The notes under the pieces: generated by a model
Told to the model about the DNA's origin: nothing
Database searches by the model: none
Seen by the model: only the letters and a program-made list of their open reading frames with translations
Translations under genes and position numbers: made by a program
In this document: in pieces, positions 14,842 through 22,894 of the stretch
Position numbering within the stretch: the first letter of the stretch is position 1
How the letters are laid out: the number at the start of each line of letters is the position of its first letter
Assembly: GCA_947169935.1 (NCBI GenBank)
Contig: CAMVRS010000015.1
Span: 1-37,339, forward strand
Direction of reading: 5' to 3'
Length of the DNA stretch: 37,339 nt
From: an uncultured Lachnospiraceae bacterium
GTDB lineage: Bacteria > Bacillota > Clostridia > Lachnospirales > Lachnospiraceae

Positions 14842-17116
14842 TTATTTAAATGCAGGAAAGGCAGCCACTACAAGAAAGCTCAATAAGATCATTGATGATC
14901 TGAAGAGCGATATGGGGAAACAGTTCCTGCGTTCCGATGAGCTCCAGGAGATAATAAACAGCCTGGAACGTATTAAAAAAGGGGAAGAACAGCCTAAGAT
15001 AAAACCGCTTGCCCTTTATATTGATATGATAGAGCTGATACGTAAGCAGGCCACGCTTCCCAGTACTGTTCCCAGCATGATACATAATGCGGAGGTCATC
15101 TACAACGCCCTGTTTTTATTTGATGAGAATACGCCGGAATTTGAAAAGACAGTGGAAGTATTTAAGGTGCTGGCAGGGGATAACGGTCTTGTGATAAAAG
15201 GCTTTTATTATCCGTATCTTTTTGCAGCCTTTTCGGATAAGATCTTATATCTGACGCTGGTTAAGGTGATAAGTCCCCTGAATAATGGTCTTAAGATTTT
15301 TGATGCTCTTAAGACCCACGCTATGGAAGTACGTCCTTTCATCATAGAGGAGGGAGCTTTCCTTACTTATCTTCTTAACATGGTAAGCAGGCTGGTAAGT
15401 ATAAGTCCTGATACTTACGGGGCTTTTCTTGAAGAAGAGCTGTGGAAGATAAAACGCAGTAACGGGATATACGATATCGATCCCGTGCGCCTGGCAGAGG
15501 TTGAGAAGAACGTGCAGAAAGCCGCGCTTACCGTGGAAAGCGGAAAGAACGTGCTTGATACGCTGGAATTAAAGGGCCGTGAGATGGAGCGGATCGCCGG
15601 CGAGACGCAGGAGAGTGCAAAGGAGACCGCACGTACTACGGAAATATATCTGGATACAAAAGTAAAGAATGCAAAGGAAAGTATCATCGCGGTTCTTAAT
15701 GAATACGAGGCAAAGCAGAAAGAAGCCATCCATCTGGAAAAAGAGGTGTTCTTAAAACAGCTGTTTTCCGAAGCGGAGGCCGAGCTTGAGAAATACAAAG
15801 CCCTGGCTAAGACCGTAACCGGTTCCGCAGCGGCAGAGATAAATTCTTTAAGCCGTGAAGCGGATGATATGATACGCCGCATCAAACAGGCATCGGATAC
15901 GGATGAGCGGCTGCGGGACAGTACCAAAAAGCTTAAGGAAGATTCGGAACTGCTTGAGCGGATCGCAAAGCTTCAGGTGCTTAATGACAGCATGATAGAG
16001 AGGATGGCAAGGATGGATAAGCCTGCGGCAGCGGAAGCCGAAAGCTTACCGGAGGCACCCGCTGTAAAGGCAGAGGCTGCAGACTCATCTCCCGCAGCAG
16101 CTGCTGTGAGTATGCCGGCTGCTCAGACCTCCGGTAACGGAAGTCCCACGGCGGTTACAACAACCACTGCCAGGACTGTGCGTCCCATCCCTTCCGTCAA
16201 TCCACTGCTGGACCGCAGCGTTCCCTTTAAGGAGCGCTTTGCCATAGCCATGAAGGAAAAAGAGCGCAGGGTGGCTCAGGGAGAGCTGTTCCACGAGATG
16301 TTTGATGATGTGCTGACTGCCGTGATGGAAGAGGTAAATCCTTATCTCATAGGACCTTCCGGCTGCGGTAAGACCTATATGGTTCAGCAGATAGGTGACC
16401 TGCTTAATGTGGATCTTTCCGACATAGGATATATCAATGAGGAATATGATATCCTGGGATACGTTACCGCCATGGGTGAATACAGTGAATCGAATTTCTA
16501 TCGACTGTATAAATACGGCGGCATAGCCTTCTGTGATGAGCTGGATAACGGTAACAGCAAGGCTACGGTAAAGCTTAATTCATTTCTGTCTAACCACATA
16601 CATGCAAGCTACTGCTTCCCGGGAGGGGAGAAGGTTGAAAAGCATCCCAATTTCCGCGTGGTCGCTGCAGGTAATACGGACGGAAACGGAGCGGATGTTA
16701 ACTACAATACCAGGGAGCGCATAGAGGAGTCTGTGCAGCAGCGTATGATCCCGATATATGTCGGTTATGATAACCGTGTGGAACAGGCGATATTAAAGGA
16801 TTATCCTGCCTGGTTTGAATTCGCCTGCGCCTTCCGTTATGCGACAGACCGCTGGAAGGAAGTAAGCGGCATTCCTGCACAGGGTATCTTTACCACCAGG
16901 GATGCATTCCGCATACGCCAGTATATGGATAACGGAAGTTTCACTCCGGTAAAGATCATGAATTATGAATTTGTACAGACCAAGGAACCGGAATATCTGG
17001 CGTTCTTAAAGGACGAAATAGAAAAACGTCTCAGGAAGGACTCGGAGGCATACGGTATCTGGCAGCTGTTTGCATCGGAAGTAGACCTCGTAAGGAAATC
17101 GGGAAGAAAAGGATAA
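14831..17116 (+). CDS. MoxR/CobS-like AAA+ ATPase with long N-terminal coiled-coil region
   Basis: A 761-residue cytoplasmic ATPase. The C-terminal ~270 residues form an AAA+ module: Walker A GPSGCGKTYM (~residue 507), a GYVTAMGEYSES pore-loop-like region, Walker B GGIAFCDELDNGN (~565), sensor 1 VVAAGNTDGNG (~611), and an arginine-finger candidate in NTRERIEESVQQRM. This fits MoxR/CobS (AAA_5) ATPases, which remodel partner proteins usually carrying a vWA domain. Residues ~230-400 are charged heptad-like helices, followed by an Ala/Pro/Thr-rich linker (~400-450). The start at 14831 has GGAGGAGA 5-12 bases upstream; an in-frame ATG at 14801 lacks this and would overlap the previous gene more. 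The next gene overlaps by one base. Confidence 0.88.
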   Translation: MPGDYLNAGKAATTRKLNKIIDDLKSDMGKQFLRSDELQEIINSLERIKKGEEQPKIKPLALYIDMIELIRKQATLPSTVPSMIHNAEVIYNALFLFDENTPEFEKTVEVFKVLAGDNGLVIKGFYYPYLFAAFSDKILYLTLVKVISPLNNGLKIFDALKTHAMEVRPFIIEEGAFLTYLLNMVSRLVSISPDTYGAFLEEELWKIKRSNGIYDIDPVRLAEVEKNVQKAALTVESGKNVLDTLELKGREMERIAGETQESAKETARTTEIYLDTKVKNAKESIIAVLNEYEAKQKEAIHLEKEVFLKQLFSEAEAELEKYKALAKTVTGSAAAEINSLSREADDMIRRIKQASDTDERLRDSTKKLKEDSELLERIAKLQVLNDSMIERMARMDKPAAAEAESLPEAPAVKAEAADSSPAAAAVSMPAAQTSGNGSPTAVTTTTARTVRPIPSVNPLLDRSVPFKERFAIAMKEKERRVAQGELFHEMFDDVLTAVMEEVNPYLIGPSGCGKTYMVQQIGDLLNVDLSDIGYINEEYDILGYVTAMGEYSESNFYRLYKYGGIAFCDELDNGNSKATVKLNSFLSNHIHASYCFPGGEKVEKHPNFRVVAAGNTDGNGADVNYNTRERIEESVQQRMIPIYVGYDNRVEQAILKDYPAWFEFACAFRYATDRWKEVSGIPAQGIFTTRDAFRIRQYMDNGSFTPVKIMNYEFVQTKEPEYLAFLKDEIEKRLRKDSEAYGIWQLFASEVDLVRKSGRKG

Positions 17117-18018
17117 TGAAGCTTAAGCCCGTCATCTTTAATGACGAAAACACAACCTACAGCATTTACCGCATCGATTTCCATTCCCTTACGGATCTGG
17201 AACTGTTCCTTACTGCCGGACCCAGCATAAATAAGGAGATCTTCCCGACACAGAAAAGCCTTGTGCTTACCGAGGATTTTGCGGGGGCTCCGCTGGAGGA
17301 GGCCATCAGATACTGCCACGGCGGTTATGACAGGGATTTTGATCTTTTTCTTAAGCTTAAAAAAGAACTGGAAAATACTTACAGAAAACCGGTAAAGATA
17401 AGAAGGAGCATTCCCGCCGTTGTGGGCTCACGCCCCCATGTTCCCAATTTTGTGGCCGGAACGCCCAAGACCATGTGGCGGCTTGACCGAGTAAGGGAAA
17501 AAAAGTTCATAGATGTTTATATCAATCTGGTGTACAGCGGATTTACAACTGAGGAACAGATACGCAACAGGGGCATCCTTACCCTTAACCTGATAAATCT
17601 TTTTGAGCAGAACGATATTGCGGTGAATCTGAAAGCCTTTGAGGCCAGCTATGTGAAAAATGAGATATTCATTGCGGATGTAAGTTTAAAAAGACCCGGC
17701 CAGGTACTGAACGTGGGCAAATGCTATTATCCCTTATGTGCAAAGGAATTTGTGCGAAGGATACTCCTGCGGGTAAAGGAATCAATGCCCTTTAAACAGA
17801 AGTGGGGCGTGGGCTACGGCGGCGGCCTTCCAAAGGAACTTTTACAGAAGGTACTGAATATAGGTGATAATAAGATACTTATACGCTCACCCATTGAGAT
17901 GGGGCTTAAAGGAAAAAACATTTTTGAAGATGCGGATATCTTTTTCGAGGATCTGCATCTTAGCGATAGCATATATATACCGAAGCCGCATTCCGGGCGT
18001 ACCCCCATGTCATTGTGA
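17116..18018 (+). CDS. Putative AAA+ partner with degenerate vWA-like fold
   Basis: A 300-residue protein starting at the last base of the ATPase gene (TAATG overlap), so it is almost surely its partner. It is not firmly recognised. The central part, KKFIDVYINLVYSGFTTEEQ then IRNRGILTLNLINLFEQNDI and AVNLKAFEASY, has the strand-helix-strand pattern of a vWA domain in which the metal-site DxSxS has become YINLVYSG. The upstream IPAVVGSRPHVPNFVAGTPK resembles a motif I associate with phage-encoded DUF7192-like proteins found beside CobS/MoxR ATPases; that link is from memory and unverified. The last residues and stop (MSL, TGA) lie inside a dispersed-repeat copy. Confidence 0.6.
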   Translation: MKLKPVIFNDENTTYSIYRIDFHSLTDLELFLTAGPSINKEIFPTQKSLVLTEDFAGAPLEEAIRYCHGGYDRDFDLFLKLKKELENTYRKPVKIRRSIPAVVGSRPHVPNFVAGTPKTMWRLDRVREKKFIDVYINLVYSGFTTEEQIRNRGILTLNLINLFEQNDIAVNLKAFEASYVKNEIFIADVSLKRPGQVLNVGKCYYPLCAKEFVRRILLRVKESMPFKQKWGVGYGGGLPKELLQKVLNIGDNKILIRSPIEMGLKGKNIFEDADIFFEDLHLSDSIYIPKPHSGRTPMSL

Positions 18019-18058
18019 GCGTACCTCCGTGTCATTCTGAGCGTAAGCGAAGAATCTT
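18007..18058 (+). repeat. Two dispersed-repeat copies, first one containing a stop codon
   Basis: ATGTCATTGTGAGCGTACC begins in frame in the preceding gene, and its TGA ends it. The second copy, GTGTCATTCTGAGCGTAAGC then GAAGAATCTT, ends at 18058, 15 bases before the next ATG. This is the TCATTCTGAG/AGAATCTT variant of the family, also seen at 29850-29870. Confidence 0.88.
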
Positions 18059-18073
18059 TAAAAGGTAAAATAC

Positions 18074-18709
18074 ATGAAAGAGTTTTCTACCCCAACCGAC
18101 ATACTCAATCACGGTCTCGGAAGCCAGAACCGGCTTGCGGAGCTTAATAAGCTTGTCACCGAACGTATAAAAAGTATGGATCACAGCAAGCTTCATGGTA
18201 TGATCAATGAGCTTCTTGCCATTGCCGAAGAACCGGATATTAATAAGATCACGGATAAAGAAAAGCGCCTTGATGATCTGAACAGCAGCTTTTCCGATAT
18301 CCGTATCGATATCCTGAAAGAGGCAGAGCTTCTGCGTGCCCTGCGTATGACAAATGACGCCTATATCGCCAGGCTGGATGAAGAACTTAAGGAGGCGGAA
18401 GAGTATCTTAAAAAGCCTGTAGAGAATGAACGTGCCGATTCCTATACCGGATATGACACCATGCAGAAAAGGGCTCAGGAACTTACACTTACCAGAAGTG
18501 TGGGCTTAAGCTTTTCAAAACAGATCAGCCTATCGGCGGATAATCTTACCTCTCTTTCAGACCGCGTATGGAATGTACAGATGAACCTTATCCCCCTGCT
18601 GCGGGGAAGGATATCCGCAGAGACGTTAAAGATCATGAGGGATGAGCTTGATACGATCCTTAAAGAGCAGGTGGAAAAACGAGAGGAAGGTCTTCCGGTA
18701 TATGTATAA
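18074..18709 (+). CDS. Short TelA-like (toxic anion resistance family) protein
   Basis: A 211-residue, highly helical soluble protein. Its second half reads MQKRAQELTLTRSVGLSFSK, then QISLSADNLTSLSDRVWNVQ and MNLIPLLRGR. It follows the TelA/KlaA pattern of a basic helix, LTLTR, a Q-I-(R/S)-L segment, a run of N/L residues and a ...IPLW-like end. Classical TelA proteins are around 350-390 residues, so this is a short form or distant relative. TelA proteins are linked to tellurite and other stress resistance in tellurium-type operons; the mechanism is unknown. AAAAGGTAAA lies before the ATG. It closes a run of genes with an AAA+ ATPase and a vWA-like partner. An alternative is a generic coiled-coil protein. 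Confidence 0.55.
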   Translation: MKEFSTPTDILNHGLGSQNRLAELNKLVTERIKSMDHSKLHGMINELLAIAEEPDINKITDKEKRLDDLNSSFSDIRIDILKEAELLRALRMTNDAYIARLDEELKEAEEYLKKPVENERADSYTGYDTMQKRAQELTLTRSVGLSFSKQISLSADNLTSLSDRVWNVQMNLIPLLRGRISAETLKIMRDELDTILKEQVEKREEGLPVYV

Positions 18710-18881
18710 AAAAGTATATTTGATCATCGGAATAATACTCACGCTTTCCTTATCCGGCTGCGGGAAAAACCAGCAGCCTCAGCCGGTGAGCGGCAATTCC
18801 ATGTCTGCTGTTTCGCAGCCTTACGTATCCGGTCAGACTACGGATCCTGTCTTTTATGGTGAAGCGGCGTTACACAGATAA
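18702..18881 (+). CDS. Small lipoprotein
   Basis: A 59-residue peptide with a textbook lipoprotein signal: MYKKV, a hydrophobic stretch LIIGIILTLSL, then lipobox LSGC with the acceptor Cys at about residue 20. The mature part is only ~40 residues, polar and Gln/Pro/Ser rich. It starts within the end of the TelA-like gene (8-base overlap) with AGGAAGG about 11 bases upstream. It could be translated by coupling. No terminator is obvious in the 60 bases after it. It may be real but short; a truncated larger lipoprotein is an alternative. Confidence 0.6.
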   Translation: MYKKVYLIIGIILTLSLSGCGKNQQPQPVSGNSMSAVSQPYVSGQTTDPVFYGEAALHR

Positions 18882-18940
18882 TAACAACCGGAAGCAATGG
18901 ATTCATAGGGTTATGAATAGGAGTTGTGTAACATGCGTTT

Positions 18941-20836
18941 TCACGACGTTTCTTCCGTGAACATCTTACCCATCATAAGATCACAGCCCATATCTATGAG
19001 CTTATTCCTGGTCTCTTCATCATCAACACCGGGAACGACTACCGAAAGTCCTATATTATTTATCATTTCTATCATACTGCTTAAGATCTTTTCTCCGCTG
19101 TCATTTTTCATATCTTCCGTAAAACGTTTATCGAGCCTGACGGAGCTTATCTGAAGATCGGAGAGCAGGTGCATATTAAGGTAGCCGTTACCGTAATCGT
19201 CAAGAGCGATACGATATCCCTGAAGTGAAAGCTTTCTGATGTTTTCATTAAGAACGGCACCGGTCTGTCTGTCGTTAGTTTCCGTGAAGGCGAAACATAT
19301 CTGTTCGGCCAGTACGTTGTACTTGCTGCGCAGGTTCCATATATGATCCGTAAAATTATTCTGCATGGGCAGTGCGGCGGAGAGCTTTATGACTATATAT
19401 TTATATCCGGATTTTGTCATTGCGTCCGATCCGGCATAAGAAAAAGCCTGTTCAAGGATATACTGCTCAAGTATACTGATGGCTCCGCGGACCCGGGCTG
19501 TCTCGGTTGCGGTTTCTTCATCTATCTCACCGAATTCCGGATCATTGATCATAAAGGTAGTTTCCGCAAAAACATTTCTTTTTTCGCTCTCTGACCATAT
19601 GGGCGCGTATTTCATTACGATATTGTGTGATTCTTCGGCGCGCTTATAGATAACGTCGAACTGTTTTTCAATCTGGTAGTTGCGCTGGGAGGTTATCTGG
19701 GGAGCGTGATAGAGTATCTTCTGTGCGGAATATCTTATAAACCGCTGTCCCAGACCGATCACATCGTCGGCTGTGGCGACTTCCTCCGGAAATTTAATGC
19801 ACACGGATTTCATGACAACGCCCACGCCGGTATCCGAGATGCCGGCGGAAGCTTTCCTTACCCGGTCTCTTATCTCCGGGATAGCCTGTACGGGGTTATA
19901 AGCCAGATCGGTTATTATATATATCATACCGGGTTCTTCAAAGTAAAATTCGTAGGAGACTTTATCTTTTCTCGCAAAGGAGGCTATAGTCTCCGATACG
20001 ATATGGATATACTCCGCAAGCCTTGCTTTCCCCATGAACTGCATAAGATCTTCTGCATTTTCAATGCATATGATAAGGATCTGGACTTTTTCGCCGGTAA
20101 GCTCTATCTTTCTCAGGGTATCCTTAAAAGCAAAGGATCCGGGCAATCCTATATTGGGATCGAGCATCTTCTCCGGTTTCTGTACATACAGTACAAGGAA
20201 GAGGATGGATATGGCGGTGAAATAGCTTTCGATTATCAGATCTTCACGGTAAAACTGTATTATTATCCCCAGGATGTTAAAGATATATATCGATGCACAG
20301 GAAAGCCATTCCGAAATTTGCAGATACTTTCTGTCGGCAAAAAGAAGATATATACCAAAGAGCATATACGACATTACAAGGAAGGTGGGGATGTAAATAT
20401 CGGTACCGCGCTGATAGCCGTTTTCTGCGGTAACAAAATAGAGGTTGCGGAAGTGGAAGTTTAGTGTATACATGACGACTACGCAAAGATACGGTATCAG
20501 AAGTATGACCTTTTTCCATATGGCTCTGATCTTAAACCAGGTATGTGTGGTGGAATAGATGAAGAATATACAAAGCATGTTAAGGGAATGTCTTGAAAGG
20601 AAGTATATGTAATTGCATACGTCAACCCACACGACCTGCCAGTGCTGCAGCGGAAACTCCTGTACGACTACATAGTTCAGGAAATCGGAGAAAGCGGAAG
20701 TAAAGGACATGAGTATGATCCAGAAAAGGATACTGTTTGTCCTGCCCTTTGTAAGCCTTCGCGATATGGTAGCCGTAATGAGTATGAGAAAGATCGGAAG
20801 GGAAGCTATATGGTATGAAACTATATGGTTTGCCAT
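18941..20836 (-). CDS. Membrane protein with degenerate EAL-like domain
   Basis: A 631-residue protein. The first ~210 residues hold about seven hydrophobic helices forming a membrane sensor region. The C-terminal ~240 residues align with an EAL c-di-GMP phosphodiesterase: FAETTFMINDPEFGEID at the EAL site, ISILEQYILEQAF, IALDDYGNGYLNMHLL, VRLDKRF, VVPGVDDEE and MGCDLMMGKMF. Several catalytic residues look replaced: the first motif reads AET, the ITE glutamate-bearing strand reads FAFTETN, KxD reads RLD, EGVE reads PGVD, and QGY reads MGK. It is therefore probably a c-di-GMP binding or signalling protein without activity; the middle 210-390 region may be a degenerate GGDEF. AAGGAG precedes the ATG, 18 bases after the TraX-like stop. 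Confidence 0.78.
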   Translation of the reverse strand: MANHIVSYHIASLPIFLILITATISRRLTKGRTNSILFWIILMSFTSAFSDFLNYVVVQEFPLQHWQVVWVDVCNYIYFLSRHSLNMLCIFFIYSTTHTWFKIRAIWKKVILLIPYLCVVVMYTLNFHFRNLYFVTAENGYQRGTDIYIPTFLVMSYMLFGIYLLFADRKYLQISEWLSCASIYIFNILGIIIQFYREDLIIESYFTAISILFLVLYVQKPEKMLDPNIGLPGSFAFKDTLRKIELTGEKVQILIICIENAEDLMQFMGKARLAEYIHIVSETIASFARKDKVSYEFYFEEPGMIYIITDLAYNPVQAIPEIRDRVRKASAGISDTGVGVVMKSVCIKFPEEVATADDVIGLGQRFIRYSAQKILYHAPQITSQRNYQIEKQFDVIYKRAEESHNIVMKYAPIWSESEKRNVFAETTFMINDPEFGEIDEETATETARVRGAISILEQYILEQAFSYAGSDAMTKSGYKYIVIKLSAALPMQNNFTDHIWNLRSKYNVLAEQICFAFTETNDRQTGAVLNENIRKLSLQGYRIALDDYGNGYLNMHLLSDLQISSVRLDKRFTEDMKNDSGEKILSSMIEMINNIGLSVVVPGVDDEETRNKLIDMGCDLMMGKMFTEETS

Positions 20837-20854
20837 TACCTGACTCCTTATTAA

Positions 20855-21589
20855 CTATGGCTGTATCAGCTGTTTAAGCCACCAGAGCAGCAGAAGATGC
20901 GCAGGATAAAAAATATAAAAGAAATATCTGCCGGTGTGGGTAACGCCTCTTTCGCCGTTATATTTTGACAATGGTATGAGTGCCAGCATGAATCCCAGGA
21001 GGTAAACGGACTGGCCGTAGGACCATCGTGCGCCGTCGGGGGAAGCCAGGCCCGAAATAAATATCATTGCTGCCACTACTGCGGACAGCAGGAGCGTGAA
21101 GAAACAGAACCACTTGGTTTTATCTTTGAATTTCTCATTGTAAGTAAATACCAGGGCATAGATTATGGGCATGCCGGGCCAGCCGCCTATGGCAAAGGAT
21201 ACTATGAAAAGAAGTATCACAAGTATGATGCGCACCGGCTTTTTGATCGAGCCGCATTTCATGGCGCACAGAGAAAGGAGAGCCAGCAGTTCATCAAAGA
21301 TGATGTTCTGTCTGTATCCGTATTCTTCGTGAAAAAACATATAGAAGGGAACGATGGAGATCACTGCAAAGATGCTCATGCGTAAGATATATTTATTAAT
21401 ATCGGAGGTTTTTGCAAAGCCTTCCGCGATAAAAAAACACATTATCGGTATCGTAAGACGCCCGAAGATATGGATAACAAAGGCTATGGGATCGTTGAAA
21501 TCGAGAAATGCCCACGCTGCATGGTCAGCTACCATAGCGCATATTGCGAGATACTGTAACTTAGCTTTGCTAAGTCCCCTGGTATTCAT
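20855..21589 (-). CDS. TraX-like multi-pass membrane protein
   Basis: A 244-residue membrane protein of the TraX family, named after the F-pilin N-acetylation protein, though chromosomal members in Gram-positives have no settled role. Recognisable features: KLQYLAICAMVADHAAWAF, then IHIFGRLTIPIMCFFIAEGF and INKYILRMSIFAVISIVPFY, followed by about six more hydrophobic helices and a C-terminal FFYIFYPAHLLLLWWLKQLI. The His in ADH and the FGR/PAHLL residues fit the family. The start at 21589 has GGGGGAG 3-10 bases upstream; an in-frame ATG at 21616 would add nine residues without such a site. The EAL-like gene follows by 18 bases in the same direction. Confidence 0.82.
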   Translation of the reverse strand: MNTRGLSKAKLQYLAICAMVADHAAWAFLDFNDPIAFVIHIFGRLTIPIMCFFIAEGFAKTSDINKYILRMSIFAVISIVPFYMFFHEEYGYRQNIIFDELLALLSLCAMKCGSIKKPVRIILVILLFIVSFAIGGWPGMPIIYALVFTYNEKFKDKTKWFCFFTLLLSAVVAAMIFISGLASPDGARWSYGQSVYLLGFMLALIPLSKYNGERGVTHTGRYFFYIFYPAHLLLLWWLKQLIQP

Positions 21590-21650
21590 TCTGCTCCCCC
21601 ATGTGTACAGATTCAAAGAGGTGCCGCCGCTTTATGATCTGCACAACAAA

Positions 21651-21680
21651 ATGATACACCTTAAGGCGTGATGCAGTCAA
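21651..21680 (-). promoter_or_regulatory. Probable sigma-A promoter for the TraX-like/EAL-like pair
   Basis: On the minus strand, TTGACT (21675-21680) is followed by 18 bases and then TATCAT (21651-21656). It lies about 60 bases upstream of the TraX-like start with nothing else between. This would be a divergent promoter region with the aldo/keto reductase promoter. The call rests on consensus match alone. Confidence 0.5.
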
Positions 21681-21708
21681 GAAAATCAAGGCATTGCGGC
21701 TTTATGCT

Positions 21709-21737
21709 TTGACGTTGGGAAATAAAAATGTTAGCAT
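21709..21737 (+). promoter_or_regulatory. Probable promoter of the aldo/keto reductase gene
   Basis: TTGACG (21709-21714), 17-base spacer, TAGCAT (21732-21737), about 48 bases before the start codon, with a GAAGGAGA ribosome binding site further down. The -10 box is a moderate match. The 196-base gap between divergent genes (21590-21785) holds these two promoters and no further feature I can support. Confidence 0.42.
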
Positions 21738-21785
21738 GTAAAAAACAGTTGTTTTATCAGTAAAAGGTATTGAAGGAGACAGGCC

Positions 21786-22820
21786 ATGAAGAATGTTACC
21801 TTGGGAAGAACAGGAATAACGGTACCCCAGAACGGTTTTGGGGCATTACCCATACAGCGTGTATCATTGGAAGAGGCGGTAGGGATACTGCGAAATGCCT
21901 ATAAGGGGGGCATGCGCTTTTTTGATACCGCCAGAGCCTACAGCGACAGCGAGATAAAGGTAGGCGCTGCCTTTGGCGGCGGCTATGTAAAGAGGGAAGA
22001 TATCATAATAGCCACAAAGACTGCGGCCAAGAAACCGGAGGATTTTTGGAAGGATCTGGAAACCTCACTCAATAATCTGAAGACGGACTATATCGACATC
22101 TATCAGTTCCATATGATGGGTGAGTGCTGGAAGCCGGGGCAGGATAATGGCATGTACGAATGCATGCTCAAGGCTAAGGAACAGGGTAAGATACGTCATA
22201 TAAGCGGCACGGCCCACAAGCTTGGCGTGGCCAGAGAGATAGTGGAATCAGGGCTTTATGATACCCTGCAGTATCCCATAAGTTATCTTGCGGATGATAA
22301 AGAGATAGAACTGATACATCTGTGTAATGAAAAGGACGTGGGACTCATCTGCATGAAGGGGCTGGCCGGAGGACTGATCAGCAATTCAAGGGCTGCGCAG
22401 GCCTTTATATCGCAGTTTGACGGCGCCGTGCCTATCTGGGGCATACAGAGGCAGAGTGAGCTTGATGAGTGGCTTTCCTACATGGATGATACTCCGGTGA
22501 TGGATGAGGAGATATCTGCATTTATCAAAAAAGAGCAGGACGAGCTTAAGGGAGAATTCTGCCGCGGCTGCGGTTACTGCATGCCCTGCACTATGGGCAT
22601 ACAGATCAACCAGTGCAACCGCATGAGCCTTATGCTGCGCCGTGCGCCTTCGCAGGGCTGGCTTTCCGAATACTGGCAGGCCGAGATGCAGAAGGCAGAG
22701 AAGTGCATAAGCTGCGGAGCCTGCCTTCCCAAATGTCCTTATGGTCTTAATATCCCCAGGCTTTTAAAGAAGAATATTGAGGATTACCGTGAGGTATTAG
22801 CCGGAAACAGAACAGTTTAA
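21786..22820 (+). CDS. Aldo/keto reductase with C-terminal 4Fe-4S domain
   Basis: A 344-residue oxidoreductase. The first ~250 residues form the aldo/keto reductase barrel, with the catalytic set visible as FDTARAYSDSE (Asp, Tyr), ATKTAAKKPEDF (Lys) and YQFHMMGE (His). The C-terminus carries ferredoxin-like cysteines: CRGCGYCMPCTMGI and, further on, CISCGACLPKCPYGL, enough for one or two Fe-S clusters. This fused type is common in anaerobes and probably links NAD(P)H or ferredoxin to reduction of an unknown carbonyl substrate. GAAGGAGA lies about 8 bases before the ATG. It appears to be a single-gene unit, since a separate promoter follows it. Confidence 0.92.
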   Translation: MKNVTLGRTGITVPQNGFGALPIQRVSLEEAVGILRNAYKGGMRFFDTARAYSDSEIKVGAAFGGGYVKREDIIIATKTAAKKPEDFWKDLETSLNNLKTDYIDIYQFHMMGECWKPGQDNGMYECMLKAKEQGKIRHISGTAHKLGVAREIVESGLYDTLQYPISYLADDKEIELIHLCNEKDVGLICMKGLAGGLISNSRAAQAFISQFDGAVPIWGIQRQSELDEWLSYMDDTPVMDEEISAFIKKEQDELKGEFCRGCGYCMPCTMGIQINQCNRMSLMLRRAPSQGWLSEYWQAEMQKAEKCISCGACLPKCPYGLNIPRLLKKNIEDYREVLAGNRTV

Positions 22821-22826
22821 GCTTTT

Positions 22827-22872
22827 ATTACAAAACTGTAATTTGATTAAGAAATACAGGATATGCTATACT
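22827..22872 (+). promoter_or_regulatory. Promoter with adjacent inverted repeat upstream of FtsX-type permease
   Basis: ATTACA AAAC TGTAAT (22827-22842) is a perfect 6-base inverted repeat directly before a TTGATT -35 (22843-22848). An 18-base spacer then leads to TATACT at 22867-22872. The start codon lies 22 bases after the -10 box, with AGAGGAGAG between, giving a very short leader. The inverted repeat is a candidate operator for an unknown regulator. Confidence 0.6.
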
Positions 22873-22894
22873 TTCCGCGTAGAGGAGAGATAGC

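Noticed and set aside
19706-20464. Plus-strand frame of 252 codons within the EAL-like gene
   Set aside because: The minus frame shows membrane helices and EAL-like motifs and has AAGGAG; the plus frame shows neither.
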